A DNA stretch of 62,350 bases from Chitinophagaceae bacterium (GCA_947447485.1 CANFJP010000002.1:1-62350), one strand, 5' to 3'. Shown: positions 20,429-30,180, numbered from the stretch's first letter. Numbers and translations: made by a program. The notes: generated by a model not told the origin, from the sequence alone.

Positions 20429-21226
20429 TTATTTTACTAATTGTGTGACTACCAAAGCAATAATCGACAAACCACTCAATATGCTGGGTAATAATTGTTG
20501 ATTTCTATTTGCTGTTATTATTTTTTGTTTATTAGGTTCTACATAAACAATGTCATTTGGTTGCAGATAGAAGTAGGGGGATGTTAAAAACTTTTTATTA
20601 TTTACATTTACTCTTGTAACATTTCTTATTCCATCTATCTCTCTTATTATTAATACATTTTCTTTCTTTCCATATATTGTTATATCTCCAGCCATTCCTA
20701 GCGCTTTTAATAAAGAGATCTTTTCATTAGGCACATTTATTACTGTTGGTTTGCTTACCTCTCCAATTACTGTTACTTCGTAATTCAAATGCCTAATTGT
20801 TACAATTGGGTCAATTAGTAATTTTTTTTCTACAATAGAATCTGTAATATGTTCCTTCAATTCTCTTTTTGTAATACCTGCCGCTTGAATATTTCCTAAA
20901 ATGGGTAACTGAATATACCCTTCGTTGTTTACCAGATAACCTCCTGCGCCTGTAGTATATCCATTTGTTCCGGTAGTAGTAGTGGCTTGTGAATTGGTAG
21001 TGTTAAACACCAATGACGCTTCTGCATTTAAGCTGCTTATATGGATACTTAAAATATCATTTTTTTGTATAATCGATTCTTGAAATGAATTTTTTATTTG
21101 AAATGACGTATCCTTTGCATTAGCTATATACGAAACTTGTTTTGTGTTTAAGCATGAACTAGATGCCAAACTCAAAATGAATAGTAATAGAAAAGATGTT
21201 TTATTTTCTAGTAGCGATAATATCAT
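20429..21226 (-). CDS. Polysaccharide export outer-membrane lipoprotein (Wza/SLBB domain)
   Basis: 265 aa; lipobox-like LASSSCLN, polysaccharide biosynthesis/export domain, SLBB-type VTVIGEVSKPTVINVP, C-terminal TM. Confidence 0.9.
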   Translation of the reverse strand: MILSLLENKTSFLLLFILSLASSSCLNTKQVSYIANAKDTSFQIKNSFQESIIQKNDILSIHISSLNAEASLVFNTTNSQATTTTGTNGYTTGAGGYLVNNEGYIQLPILGNIQAAGITKRELKEHITDSIVEKKLLIDPIVTIRHLNYEVTVIGEVSKPTVINVPNEKISLLKALGMAGDITIYGKKENVLIIREIDGIRNVTRVNVNNKKFLTSPYFYLQPNDIVYVEPNKQKIITANRNQQLLPSILSGLSIIALVVTQLVK

Positions 21227-21246
21227 GATATTATTTTAAATAATAT
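21217..21246. promoter_or_regulatory. Overlapping inverted repeats across the wza start codon (perfect 18-bp palindrome ATAATATCATGATATTAT at 21217-21234, plus ATATTATTT-T-AAATAATAT at 21228-21246)
   Basis: Read directly from sequence; middle arm can pair with either flank. Confidence 0.7.
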
Positions 21247-21379
21247 TGGGCGCTACATAAGACATTGTGGATAGGATTAAACTCTAAGTTGTTTGCATCT
21301 TAATACAGGCAAAACGATTTCTTTAAATAATAGGAGTCATTCGGAATGGGGGATAGGGTATTTTCTATAAGAAAGGATA

Positions 21380-21419
21380 AAAGAGAAGTATCTAAACGAA
21401 ATCAATGATGCTTCTCTTT
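21380..21419 (-). promoter_or_regulatory. Inverted repeat / stem-loop in wza leader (AAAGAGAAGTATC...GATGCTTCTCTTT)
   Basis: 13-nt arms with one mismatch or wobble, 14-nt loop; located at the predicted 5' end of the operon transcript. Confidence 0.55.
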
Positions 21420-21451
21420 CAAAGTTATATCTAAATTGAAAGACCTGCAAA
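21420..21451 (-). promoter_or_regulatory. Predicted Bacteroidota promoter for the wza operon: TTTG-N20-TAACTTTG
   Basis: Minus-strand -7 box TAACTTTG (21427-21420) and -33 box TTTG (21451-21448), 20-nt spacing, matching the Bacteroidota consensus TTTG-N~19-TAnnTTTG. Confidence 0.65.
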
Positions 21452-21647
21452 TCATCGAAATTCTAAATTGTGAATAATTAAATTTATAATTTAATAAAAT
21501 AAAGTCATTTATTTTTCGTTTGGTACTCATAAGCTTTTATTGGTGGGCTTTGCGTCGAAATAATTCATATTTTATCTTCATCAACTTTGATTGAATGTAT
21601 TACCTTTGTTATTCTAAATTATGACAACAATCATTTAATATTTTTTT

Positions 21648-22829
21648 ATGAAAGAAGTGTATGTTATTTCTGCAGTTAGGACTCCTTTAGGAAGTTTTGG
21701 GGGTTCATTGAAAGGGTTTTCCGCTACTCAATTAGGAGGATTCGCCATTAGGGGCGCTTTACAAAAAGCAGGGGTTTCTCCAAGCCTTGTAAATGAAGTT
21801 TTAATGGGGTCTGTTATTCAGGCCAATTTAGGCCAAGCGCCAGCCCGTCAAGCCGCAAAATTTGCAGGATTGCCCAATGAGGTGGTGTGTACTACTATTA
21901 ATAAAGTTTGTGCAAGTGGAATGAAAGCAATTGCTCAAGGAGCTCAAAGTATCTTATTGGGTGATGCCGATATCGTAGTAGCAGGAGGAATGGAAAGTAT
22001 GAGCAATGTCCCTTTTTATTCAGATTCAATGCGATGGGGAAATAAGTATGGTAACGTACAATTAATTGATGGGTTAGTTAAAGATGGTCTTACAGATGTA
22101 TATGATGGTAAAGCAATGGGTGTGGCTGCTGAAATGTGCGCTTCAACTTGCAATGTGAGCCGCCAAGATCAGGATGCATTCGCAATAGAAAGCTATAAAA
22201 GAAGCCAAGCAGCTATTCAGAATGGCAAATTTGACAATGAAATTATACCAGTTGAAATTCCACAGAAAAAAGGTGATTCAATATTTTTCTCTAAAGATGA
22301 AGAACCATTTAATGTGAAGTTTGATAAAATTCCTGAATTGAAAAGTGCGTTTCAAAAAGACGGTAGTGTTACAGCTGCCAATGCATCTACTATGAATGAT
22401 GGAGCTGCTGCATTAGTACTTATGAGTAAAGAAAAAGCAGATGAACTTGGACTTAAGCCCATTGCGAAAATTAGATCATATGCTGATGCAGAACAAGCGC
22501 CAGAATGGTTTACAACCACCCCCTCAATTGCCTTGCCTAAAGCAATTCAAAAAGCCAATCTTTCAATTGAAGACATTCATTATTGGGAATTAAATGAGGC
22601 TTTCTCAGTTGTAGGAATTGAGAATACGCGTCGATTGAAATTAGATGCGGCTAAAGTGAATGTAAATGGAGGGGCTGTATCATTAGGTCATCCATTAGGT
22701 TGCAGCGGTGCAAGAATTATCGTAACCTTGATTAATGTGTTAAAACAAAACAATGGAGTGTTTGGTGCAGCAGGTATATGTAATGGGGGAGGCGGCGCAA
22801 GCGCGATGGTGATTGAAAACTGTCAATGA
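21648..22829 (+). CDS. Acetyl-CoA C-acetyltransferase (thiolase)
   Basis: 393 aa; VCASGMKAI active-site Cys, NVNGGAVSLGHPLGCSGARI, GICNGGGGASAMV. Confidence 0.96.
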   Translation: MKEVYVISAVRTPLGSFGGSLKGFSATQLGGFAIRGALQKAGVSPSLVNEVLMGSVIQANLGQAPARQAAKFAGLPNEVVCTTINKVCASGMKAIAQGAQSILLGDADIVVAGGMESMSNVPFYSDSMRWGNKYGNVQLIDGLVKDGLTDVYDGKAMGVAAEMCASTCNVSRQDQDAFAIESYKRSQAAIQNGKFDNEIIPVEIPQKKGDSIFFSKDEEPFNVKFDKIPELKSAFQKDGSVTAANASTMNDGAAALVLMSKEKADELGLKPIAKIRSYADAEQAPEWFTTTPSIALPKAIQKANLSIEDIHYWELNEAFSVVGIENTRRLKLDAAKVNVNGGAVSLGHPLGCSGARIIVTLINVLKQNNGVFGAAGICNGGGGASAMVIENCQ

Positions 22830-22856
22830 TCTTTAACTTTTATATAGTTTCCTCAA

Positions 22857-22888
22857 TTTGTTTGTGTGACTACTATAGAATAAATTTG
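22857..22888 (+). promoter_or_regulatory. Predicted promoter upstream of pdhB: TTTG-N20-TAAATTTG
   Basis: TTTG 22857-22860, TAAATTTG 22881-22888, 20-nt spacing. Confidence 0.55.
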
Positions 22889-22922
22889 TACAATTCAATA
22901 TCAATAAAAAATTGCTGATAAA

Positions 22923-23906
22923 ATGAGACAAATTGCCTTTAGAGAAGCTTTAAGAGAAGCAATGCAGGAAGAAATGAGGTTAGATGAACGTGTGTTTTTA
23001 ATGGGAGAAGAAGTGGCTGAATATAATGGCGCCTATAAAGTGAGCCAAGGAATGCTTGCTGAGTTTGGAGAAAAAAGAGTTATAGATACTCCTATTGCAG
23101 AATTAGGGTTTACTGCAATTGCAGTAGGCGCAGCTCAAAATGGGCTAAGACCTATTGTTGAATTCATGACTTGGAATTTTGCTGTATTGGCTTTAGATCA
23201 AATTTTAAATACTGCTTCTAAGATGTTGGCAATGAGTGGCGGACAAGTTGGTTGTCCTATCGTTTTTAGAGGTGCTACTGGCAGTGCCGGTCAATTAGGT
23301 GCCCAGCATTCTACCTCTTTTGAAAGCATGTATGCAAATATTCCTGGATTAAAAGTTATTTCTGTAAGCAATCCTTATGATGCAAAGGGATTACTTAAAT
23401 CCGCCATTAGAGATGATGATCCTGTTGTTTTTATGGAAAGTGAAGTGATGTATGGCGATAAAGGCGATGTTCCTGAAGGGGAATACCTTATTCCAATAGG
23501 CAAATCAAATGTAGTAAGACAAGGAACTGATATTACGATTGTTTCTTTTAATAAAATGATGAAAGTGGCGCTAGGTGCCGCAGAGGAATTAGCAAAAGAA
23601 AATATCAGTGCAGAAGTCATTGACCTTAGAACCATCAGACCATTAGATTGGTTTACTATTTTAGAAAGTGTTAAAAAAACCAATAGGCTTGTTATAGTTG
23701 AAGAGCAATGGCCTTTTGCCTCTGTGTCTTCTGAAATCTCTTACAGAATTCAAAAGGAAGGATTCGATTATCTAGATGCGCCCATTCGTAGAATTACATC
23801 CGCGGATGCACCCATGCACTATGCACCCAATCTAGTATCAGCTTATTTGCCAGATATTAGTAGAACGGTTAAGCTCGTTAAAGAAGTAATGTACCTTAGA
23901 AAATAA
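22923..23906 (+). CDS. pdhB: Pyruvate dehydrogenase E1 component subunit beta
   Basis: 327 aa; MRQIAFREALREAMQEEM, FMGEEVAEYNGAYKVSQGM, TPIAELGF, EEQWPFASVSSEI. Confidence 0.95.
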   Translation: MRQIAFREALREAMQEEMRLDERVFLMGEEVAEYNGAYKVSQGMLAEFGEKRVIDTPIAELGFTAIAVGAAQNGLRPIVEFMTWNFAVLALDQILNTASKMLAMSGGQVGCPIVFRGATGSAGQLGAQHSTSFESMYANIPGLKVISVSNPYDAKGLLKSAIRDDDPVVFMESEVMYGDKGDVPEGEYLIPIGKSNVVRQGTDITIVSFNKMMKVALGAAEELAKENISAEVIDLRTIRPLDWFTILESVKKTNRLVIVEEQWPFASVSSEISYRIQKEGFDYLDAPIRRITSADAPMHYAPNLVSAYLPDISRTVKLVKEVMYLRK

Positions 23907-23917
23907 CACTAGTTGAC

Positions 23918-24790
23918 TTGTCAGTAATTACCATCAGCATGAGAATACTATATACTATCATATTGCTGTTTAGTTTTACAATCGCCTATTCACAAAACTA
24001 TTTTGCGTCTGTATTTGTGGGAGCTTCAAATTATCAAGGTGATTTGCAAGACAAAATTTTTACATTGGTAAGATCTAAGCCTGCATTAGGCATGGGTTTT
24101 AATTATGAATTAAACGATCGAATGTTATTGAGCCTTGAATTTGCCAATGCAAACATTAGCGGAGACGACAAATTCAGTGTTAAAAATCGCAGTAGAAATC
24201 TGAGCTTTAATTCAAATATTACAGAGTTTTCATTAGGGTTTGAATACGTATTATTCAACTTATACGATTACAAAGTTTCTCCTTATTTCTTTACTAATAT
24301 TGGAGTATTTAAATTCAATCCGTATCTAAAATTAGATAACGGCGCTAAAATATTTCTTTCAGAATACGATACAGAAGGCCAAGGGTTTTATGAAGGAAGA
24401 AAAAAATACAAACTTCGGCAATTAAGCATTCCGTTTGGCGGAGGGCTGCAATGGGCCTTAACTAATAATACAAGGGTTGGTGTATTAATTGGGATGCGTA
24501 AAACCTTCACCGATTACATAGACGATGTAAGTTCAACGTATGTAGATAAAAATATTTTATTGCAAAACAGAGGGCAGAAGGCGGTGGATTTGGCTTACAA
24601 AGGAAACTTACTCCCCAATGGATCTCCTTATCCTGCGGATGGTGCAAAAAGAGGGAATCCCAATAACAAAGACTGGTATTATTTAGCTGGGGTGTCTTTG
24701 AGATTCAGATTAACAACCCCCTCACGTCATCAGTCATATACTTTTAAAATTCACAAATCAAAAACTACTTGTCCAAGTTCTCCTTTGTAA
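23918..24790 (+). CDS. DUF6089-like outer-membrane beta-barrel protein; true start probably ATG 23940
   Basis: Signal peptide MRILYTIILLFSFTIAYSQ; beta-barrel pattern NYFASVFVGASNYQGDLQDK... Confidence 0.75.
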   Translation: MSVITISMRILYTIILLFSFTIAYSQNYFASVFVGASNYQGDLQDKIFTLVRSKPALGMGFNYELNDRMLLSLEFANANISGDDKFSVKNRSRNLSFNSNITEFSLGFEYVLFNLYDYKVSPYFFTNIGVFKFNPYLKLDNGAKIFLSEYDTEGQGFYEGRKKYKLRQLSIPFGGGLQWALTNNTRVGVLIGMRKTFTDYIDDVSSTYVDKNILLQNRGQKAVDLAYKGNLLPNGSPYPADGAKRGNPNNKDWYYLAGVSLRFRLTTPSRHQSYTFKIHKSKTTCPSSPL

Positions 24791-24841
24791 TGATGGATAA
24801 CTTTAATTCAATAACTCTACCTTACATTGTAAATCTAATGA

Positions 24842-26707
24842 ATGGCTTATCGCTCACTTGAAGAATGTTTACTAGACCTTGAAAAGAATGGGCAACTAGT
24901 TAGGGTAAACGAAGAAGTAGACCCTATGCTACAAATGGCCGCTATTCATTTACGTGTTTTTGAAAATCAAGGCCCTGCAATACTTTTTGAAAATGTAAAA
25001 AACTCTTCTTATAGAGCGGCCTCAAATATTTTCGGAACATTGGAAAGAAGTAAATTTATTTTCAGAGAAAATTTAGAAAGGATTGAGCAGCTGATTGAGT
25101 TGAAAAAAAATCCAATTAAAGCATTCAAACATCCAATTAAAAACATAGGGGTAGGGTTGGCTGCTTTAAAAGCATTGCCATTGAAAAATCCATTGAAAAA
25201 TCCTGTATTACACAGTAAAATTAATGTGAATGATCTTCCATTGATTCAACATTGGCCTATGGATGGGGGTGCATTTGTTACTTTGCCACAAGTATATACA
25301 GAAGACATAGAACATCCTGGTATTATGAATGCCAATTTGGGAATGTATCGCATACAGCTTTCTGGAAATGAGTATATTCCTAACAAAGAAATAGGATTGC
25401 ATTATCAGTTACATAGAGGAATTGGTGTGCATCAAACCAAAGCCAATAAAAAAGGCTTGCCTTTGAAAGTGAGTGTTTTTATTGGCGGCCCGCCATCTCA
25501 TACTGTAGCCGCTGTGATGCCATTGCCCGAAGGAATTAGTGAGATGACATTTGCAGGAGTATTAGGAGGGCGAAGGTTTAGATACAAATATGTAAATGGC
25601 TTTTGTATAAGCTCGGATGCTGATTTTGTTATCACAGGGGAAGTATATCCTGGAGAAAATAAACCTGAGGGACCCTTTGGTGATCATTTAGGTTATTATA
25701 GTCTGCAACATTCTTTCCCTTTAATGAAAGTGCACAGTGTGTATGCGAAGAAAAATGCAATTTGGCCGTTCACGGTTGTTGGGAGACCACCTCAAGAAGA
25801 CACCAGTTTTGGTCAGCTAATACATGCCATTACAGGTAACGCCATTCAACAAGAAATCCCGGGGTTAAAAGAAGTGCATGCAGTGGATGCTGCAGGCGTT
25901 CATCCCTTGCTTTTGGCCATTGGTAGTGAGCGTTATACTCCTTATATGCCGGTGAAACAGCCCGCAGAAATACTTACGATTGCCAATCATATTTTTGGAA
26001 CAGGGCAGTTGAGTCTCGCTAAATTTTTATTTATTACAGCGGATGATCATAATCTATTACGCACGAGTGATATTGAAAAGTTTTTATCTTATATCCTCGA
26101 AAGAATACATGTAGAAAGGGATATTCATTTTTATACGAACACCACCATTGATACATTGGATTATTCTGGTGAATCATTGAATAGCGGGAGCAAGGTAGTT
26201 TTTGCAGCTTATGGAAATCCTATTAGAAAGTTAGCTTCTGTATTGCATGATCGAATGAACCATTTGAAAGGAATTGATCAATGTAAAGTCGTATTTCCTG
26301 GAGTTGTTGCCATGCAACGAAATGCTTTTGTGGATTATCAACATGCCAATCAAGAAATGAATGAAATAAGAGAACAGCTATCGGGTCTTTATAGTGAAAG
26401 AAATATTAGTGAAGGTATATTGCTTGATGAAATAGTGTTGATTGTAATTTGTGATGATGCATCATTTGTAGCCAAAAATATCAGTAATTTTTTATGGGTA
26501 TCTTTTACCAGATGCAATCCCTCTCATGATATGTATGGAATAGATTCTTTTACCGAAAATAAGCATTGGGGTTGTAAAGGGCCATTGATCATTGATGCGA
26601 GAATAAAGAGCCATCATGCACCAGCAGTTGAAAAAGATCCTGCAACAGAAAAGAGCATTGAGCATATTTTCAATAAAGGCGGAAGTTTATATGGAAAATT
26701 AAAGTAA
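24842..26707 (+). CDS. UbiD family decarboxylase (menaquinone biosynthesis type)
   Basis: 621 aa; MAYRSLEECLLDLEKNGQLVRVNEEVDP, QVYTEDIEHPGIMNANLGMYRIQL, PEGPFGDHLGYYSL. Confidence 0.93.
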   Translation: MAYRSLEECLLDLEKNGQLVRVNEEVDPMLQMAAIHLRVFENQGPAILFENVKNSSYRAASNIFGTLERSKFIFRENLERIEQLIELKKNPIKAFKHPIKNIGVGLAALKALPLKNPLKNPVLHSKINVNDLPLIQHWPMDGGAFVTLPQVYTEDIEHPGIMNANLGMYRIQLSGNEYIPNKEIGLHYQLHRGIGVHQTKANKKGLPLKVSVFIGGPPSHTVAAVMPLPEGISEMTFAGVLGGRRFRYKYVNGFCISSDADFVITGEVYPGENKPEGPFGDHLGYYSLQHSFPLMKVHSVYAKKNAIWPFTVVGRPPQEDTSFGQLIHAITGNAIQQEIPGLKEVHAVDAAGVHPLLLAIGSERYTPYMPVKQPAEILTIANHIFGTGQLSLAKFLFITADDHNLLRTSDIEKFLSYILERIHVERDIHFYTNTTIDTLDYSGESLNSGSKVVFAAYGNPIRKLASVLHDRMNHLKGIDQCKVVFPGVVAMQRNAFVDYQHANQEMNEIREQLSGLYSERNISEGILLDEIVLIVICDDASFVAKNISNFLWVSFTRCNPSHDMYGIDSFTENKHWGCKGPLIIDARIKSHHAPAVEKDPATEKSIEHIFNKGGSLYGKLK

Positions 26708-26729
26708 AGAGTGAAGAAGTAAACAGCCG

Positions 26730-27011
26730 TTATTTTATTACAACAAACTTTATTGTTTTTTCTCCGAGCGCTTCATTTACTCTTTGAATAATAGTTTCTT
26801 TCTGGTAAAGCAATTCATTTTTAAGGGGAGCCACAGAGGTGTTAATGTAAAGTGTTTCTCCAATGATTTTAATGCTGTCTGTATACTTGGCAATGGTAGA
26901 CCCCATAATATTTTCCCACACATCTTCTATTTGTGCTGCTTGAACCCCCGTTTTGAGTCTGCTGGTTTTTAAAAACTGCTTTAGTGCATCTTGAAATGAC
27001 CATTCTCCCAT
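26730..27011 (-). CDS. DUF721/DciA-like protein
   Basis: 93 aa; VWENIMGSTIAKYTDSIKIIGETLYINTSVAPLKNELLYQKETIIQRVNEALG; adjacent to recF. Confidence 0.82.
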   Translation of the reverse strand: MGEWSFQDALKQFLKTSRLKTGVQAAQIEDVWENIMGSTIAKYTDSIKIIGETLYINTSVAPLKNELLYQKETIIQRVNEALGEKTIKFVVIK

Positions 27012-27081
27012 AATACTGTAAAGATAATAAATGAAACTGGCGTGAAGGAGGTTATTTGTCAGCTTTCAATTAAATAATATG

Positions 27082-28230
27082 CTACAACTCAATAATCTGT
27101 CCGTTTATTTCAAGTTTTGTAAACTCATTAACCAGTCTATCTTTGTGCGTATCGGTAATAAATACTTGTCCTTCGTTATTGTTACAAACCCAATCTAAAA
27201 GATTTTTCATTCTTACGTCATCTAATTTTTCAAACACATCATCTAGTAGTAAAAGAGGAGAAAATCTTTTGCCTTCTTTAATCATTTCATATTCGGCCAA
27301 TTTGAGTGCGAATAACAAACTTTTGCGTTGTCCTTGTGAGGCAATATTTTTAAATGGTTGATCATTTAATTGCAATACCAAATCGTCTTTATGTATTCCG
27401 CAAGAGGTTCGTTGAATGGCGCGGTCTTTTTGTCTGTTTTCAATTAGCAGCTGCTCTAATTTTTTATTCTTCAATTTGCTTTCAAATGACACCTGAATAA
27501 CTTCATCAGAAGAGGCTATTTGTTTATAAAATCTATCAATTAAGGGAAGCAGTTTTGCGGTGAAATCAATTCTCTTATTGTAAATAATTTGGGCAGGCTC
27601 CACTAATTGCTGGTCTAATATTTCTAACAGTGATTCGTCTATTTTTCCTTGAGCAGCTTCTTGTTTTAAATGACTGTTTCTATGTTGTAAAATCTTATTG
27701 TATTTAATTAAATTCAATAGGTATTCGCTATCAAGCTGACAAATAGTTGCATCAATATATTTTCTTCTTTCTTCACTATTGCCAGTGATTATTTCAATAT
27801 CATCTGGCGCAATAATTACGGTGGGCAGTAATCCGATGTGTTCTGATAGTTTATCATAGAGCACATCATTTAAGTAAAATTCTTTTTTCAGTCCGGCTCT
27901 ATGAATGCAAATTACATGTTGCTTTGTTTCCGAATTTTCAAATGCGGCTTCAAGTCTAAATCCTTCCTTATCGAATTGAGTATTAAAAGCATCAGAGGAA
28001 AAGTAGCTTTTAGTAAAACAACAATAATAAATTGCATCTAAAAGATTCGTTTTGCCTTTACCATTTAAGCCACAAATACCCACTACTTTTTTATCGAAAT
28101 CAAATTGCTTGAAATCGTAATTTTTAAAATGAGTGAGCATTATTTTTTTAAGTAATAACATGTAATCTGCAATATACGAATGGCGTAAATATATTGGGCT
28201 ATTTAAATGGACCAAAGCAGATAGGGGCAA
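27082..28230 (-). CDS. recF: DNA replication/repair protein RecF (start probably internal, MLLLKKIMLTHFKNYD)
   Basis: GICGLNGKGKTNLLDAIYYCC Walker A, RRKYIDATI, ASQGQRKSLLFALKLAEYE, LLLLDDVFEKLD. Confidence 0.95.
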   Translation of the reverse strand: MPLSALVHLNSPIYLRHSYIADYMLLLKKIMLTHFKNYDFKQFDFDKKVVGICGLNGKGKTNLLDAIYYCCFTKSYFSSDAFNTQFDKEGFRLEAAFENSETKQHVICIHRAGLKKEFYLNDVLYDKLSEHIGLLPTVIIAPDDIEIITGNSEERRKYIDATICQLDSEYLLNLIKYNKILQHRNSHLKQEAAQGKIDESLLEILDQQLVEPAQIIYNKRIDFTAKLLPLIDRFYKQIASSDEVIQVSFESKLKNKKLEQLLIENRQKDRAIQRTSCGIHKDDLVLQLNDQPFKNIASQGQRKSLLFALKLAEYEMIKEGKRFSPLLLLDDVFEKLDDVRMKNLLDWVCNNNEGQVFITDTHKDRLVNEFTKLEINGQIIEL

Positions 28231-28349
28231 TGCTTATTACATCATTTAGCTAGCCTAATAGAGCGAAATTACCCTATGGAAATTGTTTTTATATTGAATG
28301 GAAAATTTTGCCATTTCTCCCTTATCTTTGGCACCTAAAATTAATAGCA

Positions 28350-29342
28350 TTGGCAACGAAGTTTTCTAAAGAAACTTATTTATACTGGTACGAATTAATG
28401 CTCCTTTTGCGCCGTTTTGAAGAAAAAACTGGCCAATTGTACGGGATGCAGAAAATTCGTGGGTTTTGTCATCTCTACATAGGGCAAGAAGCCGTTGCTG
28501 CTGGATGCATGACTGCAACTAATCCAGACGACAAATTTATTACTGCTTATAGAGACCATGCGTTGGCTATTGCTAAAGGGGTTTCCGCTAAAAGTTGTAT
28601 GGCTGAATTATACGGTAAGGCTACCGGATGCAGTAAAGGAAAGGGGGGGAGTATGCATTTCTTTGGCGTAAAAGAGAATTTTTTTGGCGGACATGGTATT
28701 GTGGGTGCTCAAATTGGTACAGGAGCAGGATTGGCTTTTGCAGAAAGATATCGTGGTACTCAAAATGTGGTACTTTGCTTTTTTGGTGATGGAGCTGCAC
28801 GTCAGGGGATGCTACATGAAAGTTTTAATATGGCTATGTTATGGGATTTGCCCGTTGTGTTTATTTGTGAAAATAACAATTATGCAATGGGAACTTCTGT
28901 AGCAAGAACTAGTAAAACATTAGATATTTATAAAACGGCTGATGCCTATGAAATGCCAGCAGATACGGTAGACGGGATGAGTCCAGAGGCTGTTCACGAT
29001 GCTGTGCTTAGGGCTGTAAATAGAGCAAGAGAAAAAGGAGGCCCTACATTGTTAGAAATTAAAACTTATAGATACAAGGGGCATAGCATGAGCGATCCTC
29101 AAAAATATAGAACCAAGGAAGAGCTTGAAGAGTATAAAGATAAAGACCCTATTGATCATGTCTTGAAAGTCTTAAAAACCGAATACAAGGTAGCCGATGC
29201 TGATATAGAGCTCATTAATGAAAGAGTGAAGAATGAAGTAGAAGAATCTGTAACATTTGCAGAAGAAAGTCCTTGGCCAGATGACAATGAATTATTAAAG
29301 GATGTATACATACAGGAAGATTACCCTTTTATAACAGATTAA
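28350..29342 (+). CDS. pdhA: Pyruvate dehydrogenase E1 component subunit alpha (called ORF starts 28308; TTG 28350 favoured)
   Basis: KFSKETYLYWYELMLLLRRFEEKTGQLYGMQKIRGFCHLYIGQEAVAAG, ThDP motif GDGAARQGMLHESFNMA..NN; TATCTTTG (-7-like) at 28323-28330 lies inside the called 5' extension. Confidence 0.93.
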   Translation: MATKFSKETYLYWYELMLLLRRFEEKTGQLYGMQKIRGFCHLYIGQEAVAAGCMTATNPDDKFITAYRDHALAIAKGVSAKSCMAELYGKATGCSKGKGGSMHFFGVKENFFGGHGIVGAQIGTGAGLAFAERYRGTQNVVLCFFGDGAARQGMLHESFNMAMLWDLPVVFICENNNYAMGTSVARTSKTLDIYKTADAYEMPADTVDGMSPEAVHDAVLRAVNRAREKGGPTLLEIKTYRYKGHSMSDPQKYRTKEELEEYKDKDPIDHVLKVLKTEYKVADADIELINERVKNEVEESVTFAEESPWPDDNELLKDVYIQEDYPFITD

Positions 29343-29390
29343 TTATTTAATTTATCAACCTTACATATTTTACGTTAAACAATATATAAA

Positions 29391-30116
29391 ATGGCAGAAA
29401 ATAAAGAATTGAACCAAGCGGATGAATCTAGTCTTGTAATTGAAAAAGCAAAAAATTTCTGGACAAAACATAGCAAAAAAATCATTTACATAGGTGCTGC
29501 TCTTATCATTTTGTCTACTGGTTGGATTGGATATCAGAAATTCATTGTTGAGCCCAACGAACAAAAAGCCAACGAAATGATTTTTTTAGCGGAAAATATT
29601 TTTGATAAAATGGCCACCACTAATTTTAGCAAGGATTCTGTTAGCATTGCTTTGAATGGTGGCACACTAGATGGAGCCAATGTAATTGGTTTATTGAAAG
29701 TGATAAATAATTATGGAAGCACCTTGGCTGCTAATCGCGCAAAGTATATGGTGGGTGCTAGTTATCTTCAATTAAAAGAGTTTGATAAGGCAATAAAATA
29801 TTTGAAAGATTTTGATGGCAATGGAGCAGATCAAGTGCAATGCAAAGCCTATTTAATGTTAGGCCATGCTTATGCAGAAAAAAATCAAACCGAAGATGCG
29901 CTAAGTTATTATAAGAAAGCTTCTTCTGTAAACAAGAAGGATGAAGTGGTTACGCCAGATGCCCTTATGATTGCTGCTTCTTATGCTGCAAAAATTGGCA
30001 AAACAGAAGATGCAATAGAATTATTTAAGAATTTGAAAGAAAATTACGCTACTTATATTTCTGTAAGCAATGGCGATGTAGAAAAACAATTGGCTCGTTT
30101 AGGTGAGTTTAATTAA
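29391..30116 (+). CDS. YfgM-like tetratricopeptide membrane protein
   Basis: 241 aa; one TM near N-terminus (IIYIGAALIILSTGWIGY) followed by TPRs. Confidence 0.8.
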   Translation: MAENKELNQADESSLVIEKAKNFWTKHSKKIIYIGAALIILSTGWIGYQKFIVEPNEQKANEMIFLAENIFDKMATTNFSKDSVSIALNGGTLDGANVIGLLKVINNYGSTLAANRAKYMVGASYLQLKEFDKAIKYLKDFDGNGADQVQCKAYLMLGHAYAEKNQTEDALSYYKKASSVNKKDEVVTPDALMIAASYAAKIGKTEDAIELFKNLKENYATYISVSNGDVEKQLARLGEFN

Positions 30117-30151
30117 ACGCCTTATAATGACGAATAAATATTTTACAACAG

Positions 30152-30180
30152 GCATCCGATTACAATTGGGTGCTTTTGTT
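30152..30180 (+). terminator. Rho-independent terminator after TPR gene
   Basis: GCATCCGATT-AC-AATTGGGTGC stem followed by TTTTGTTT. Confidence 0.75.
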
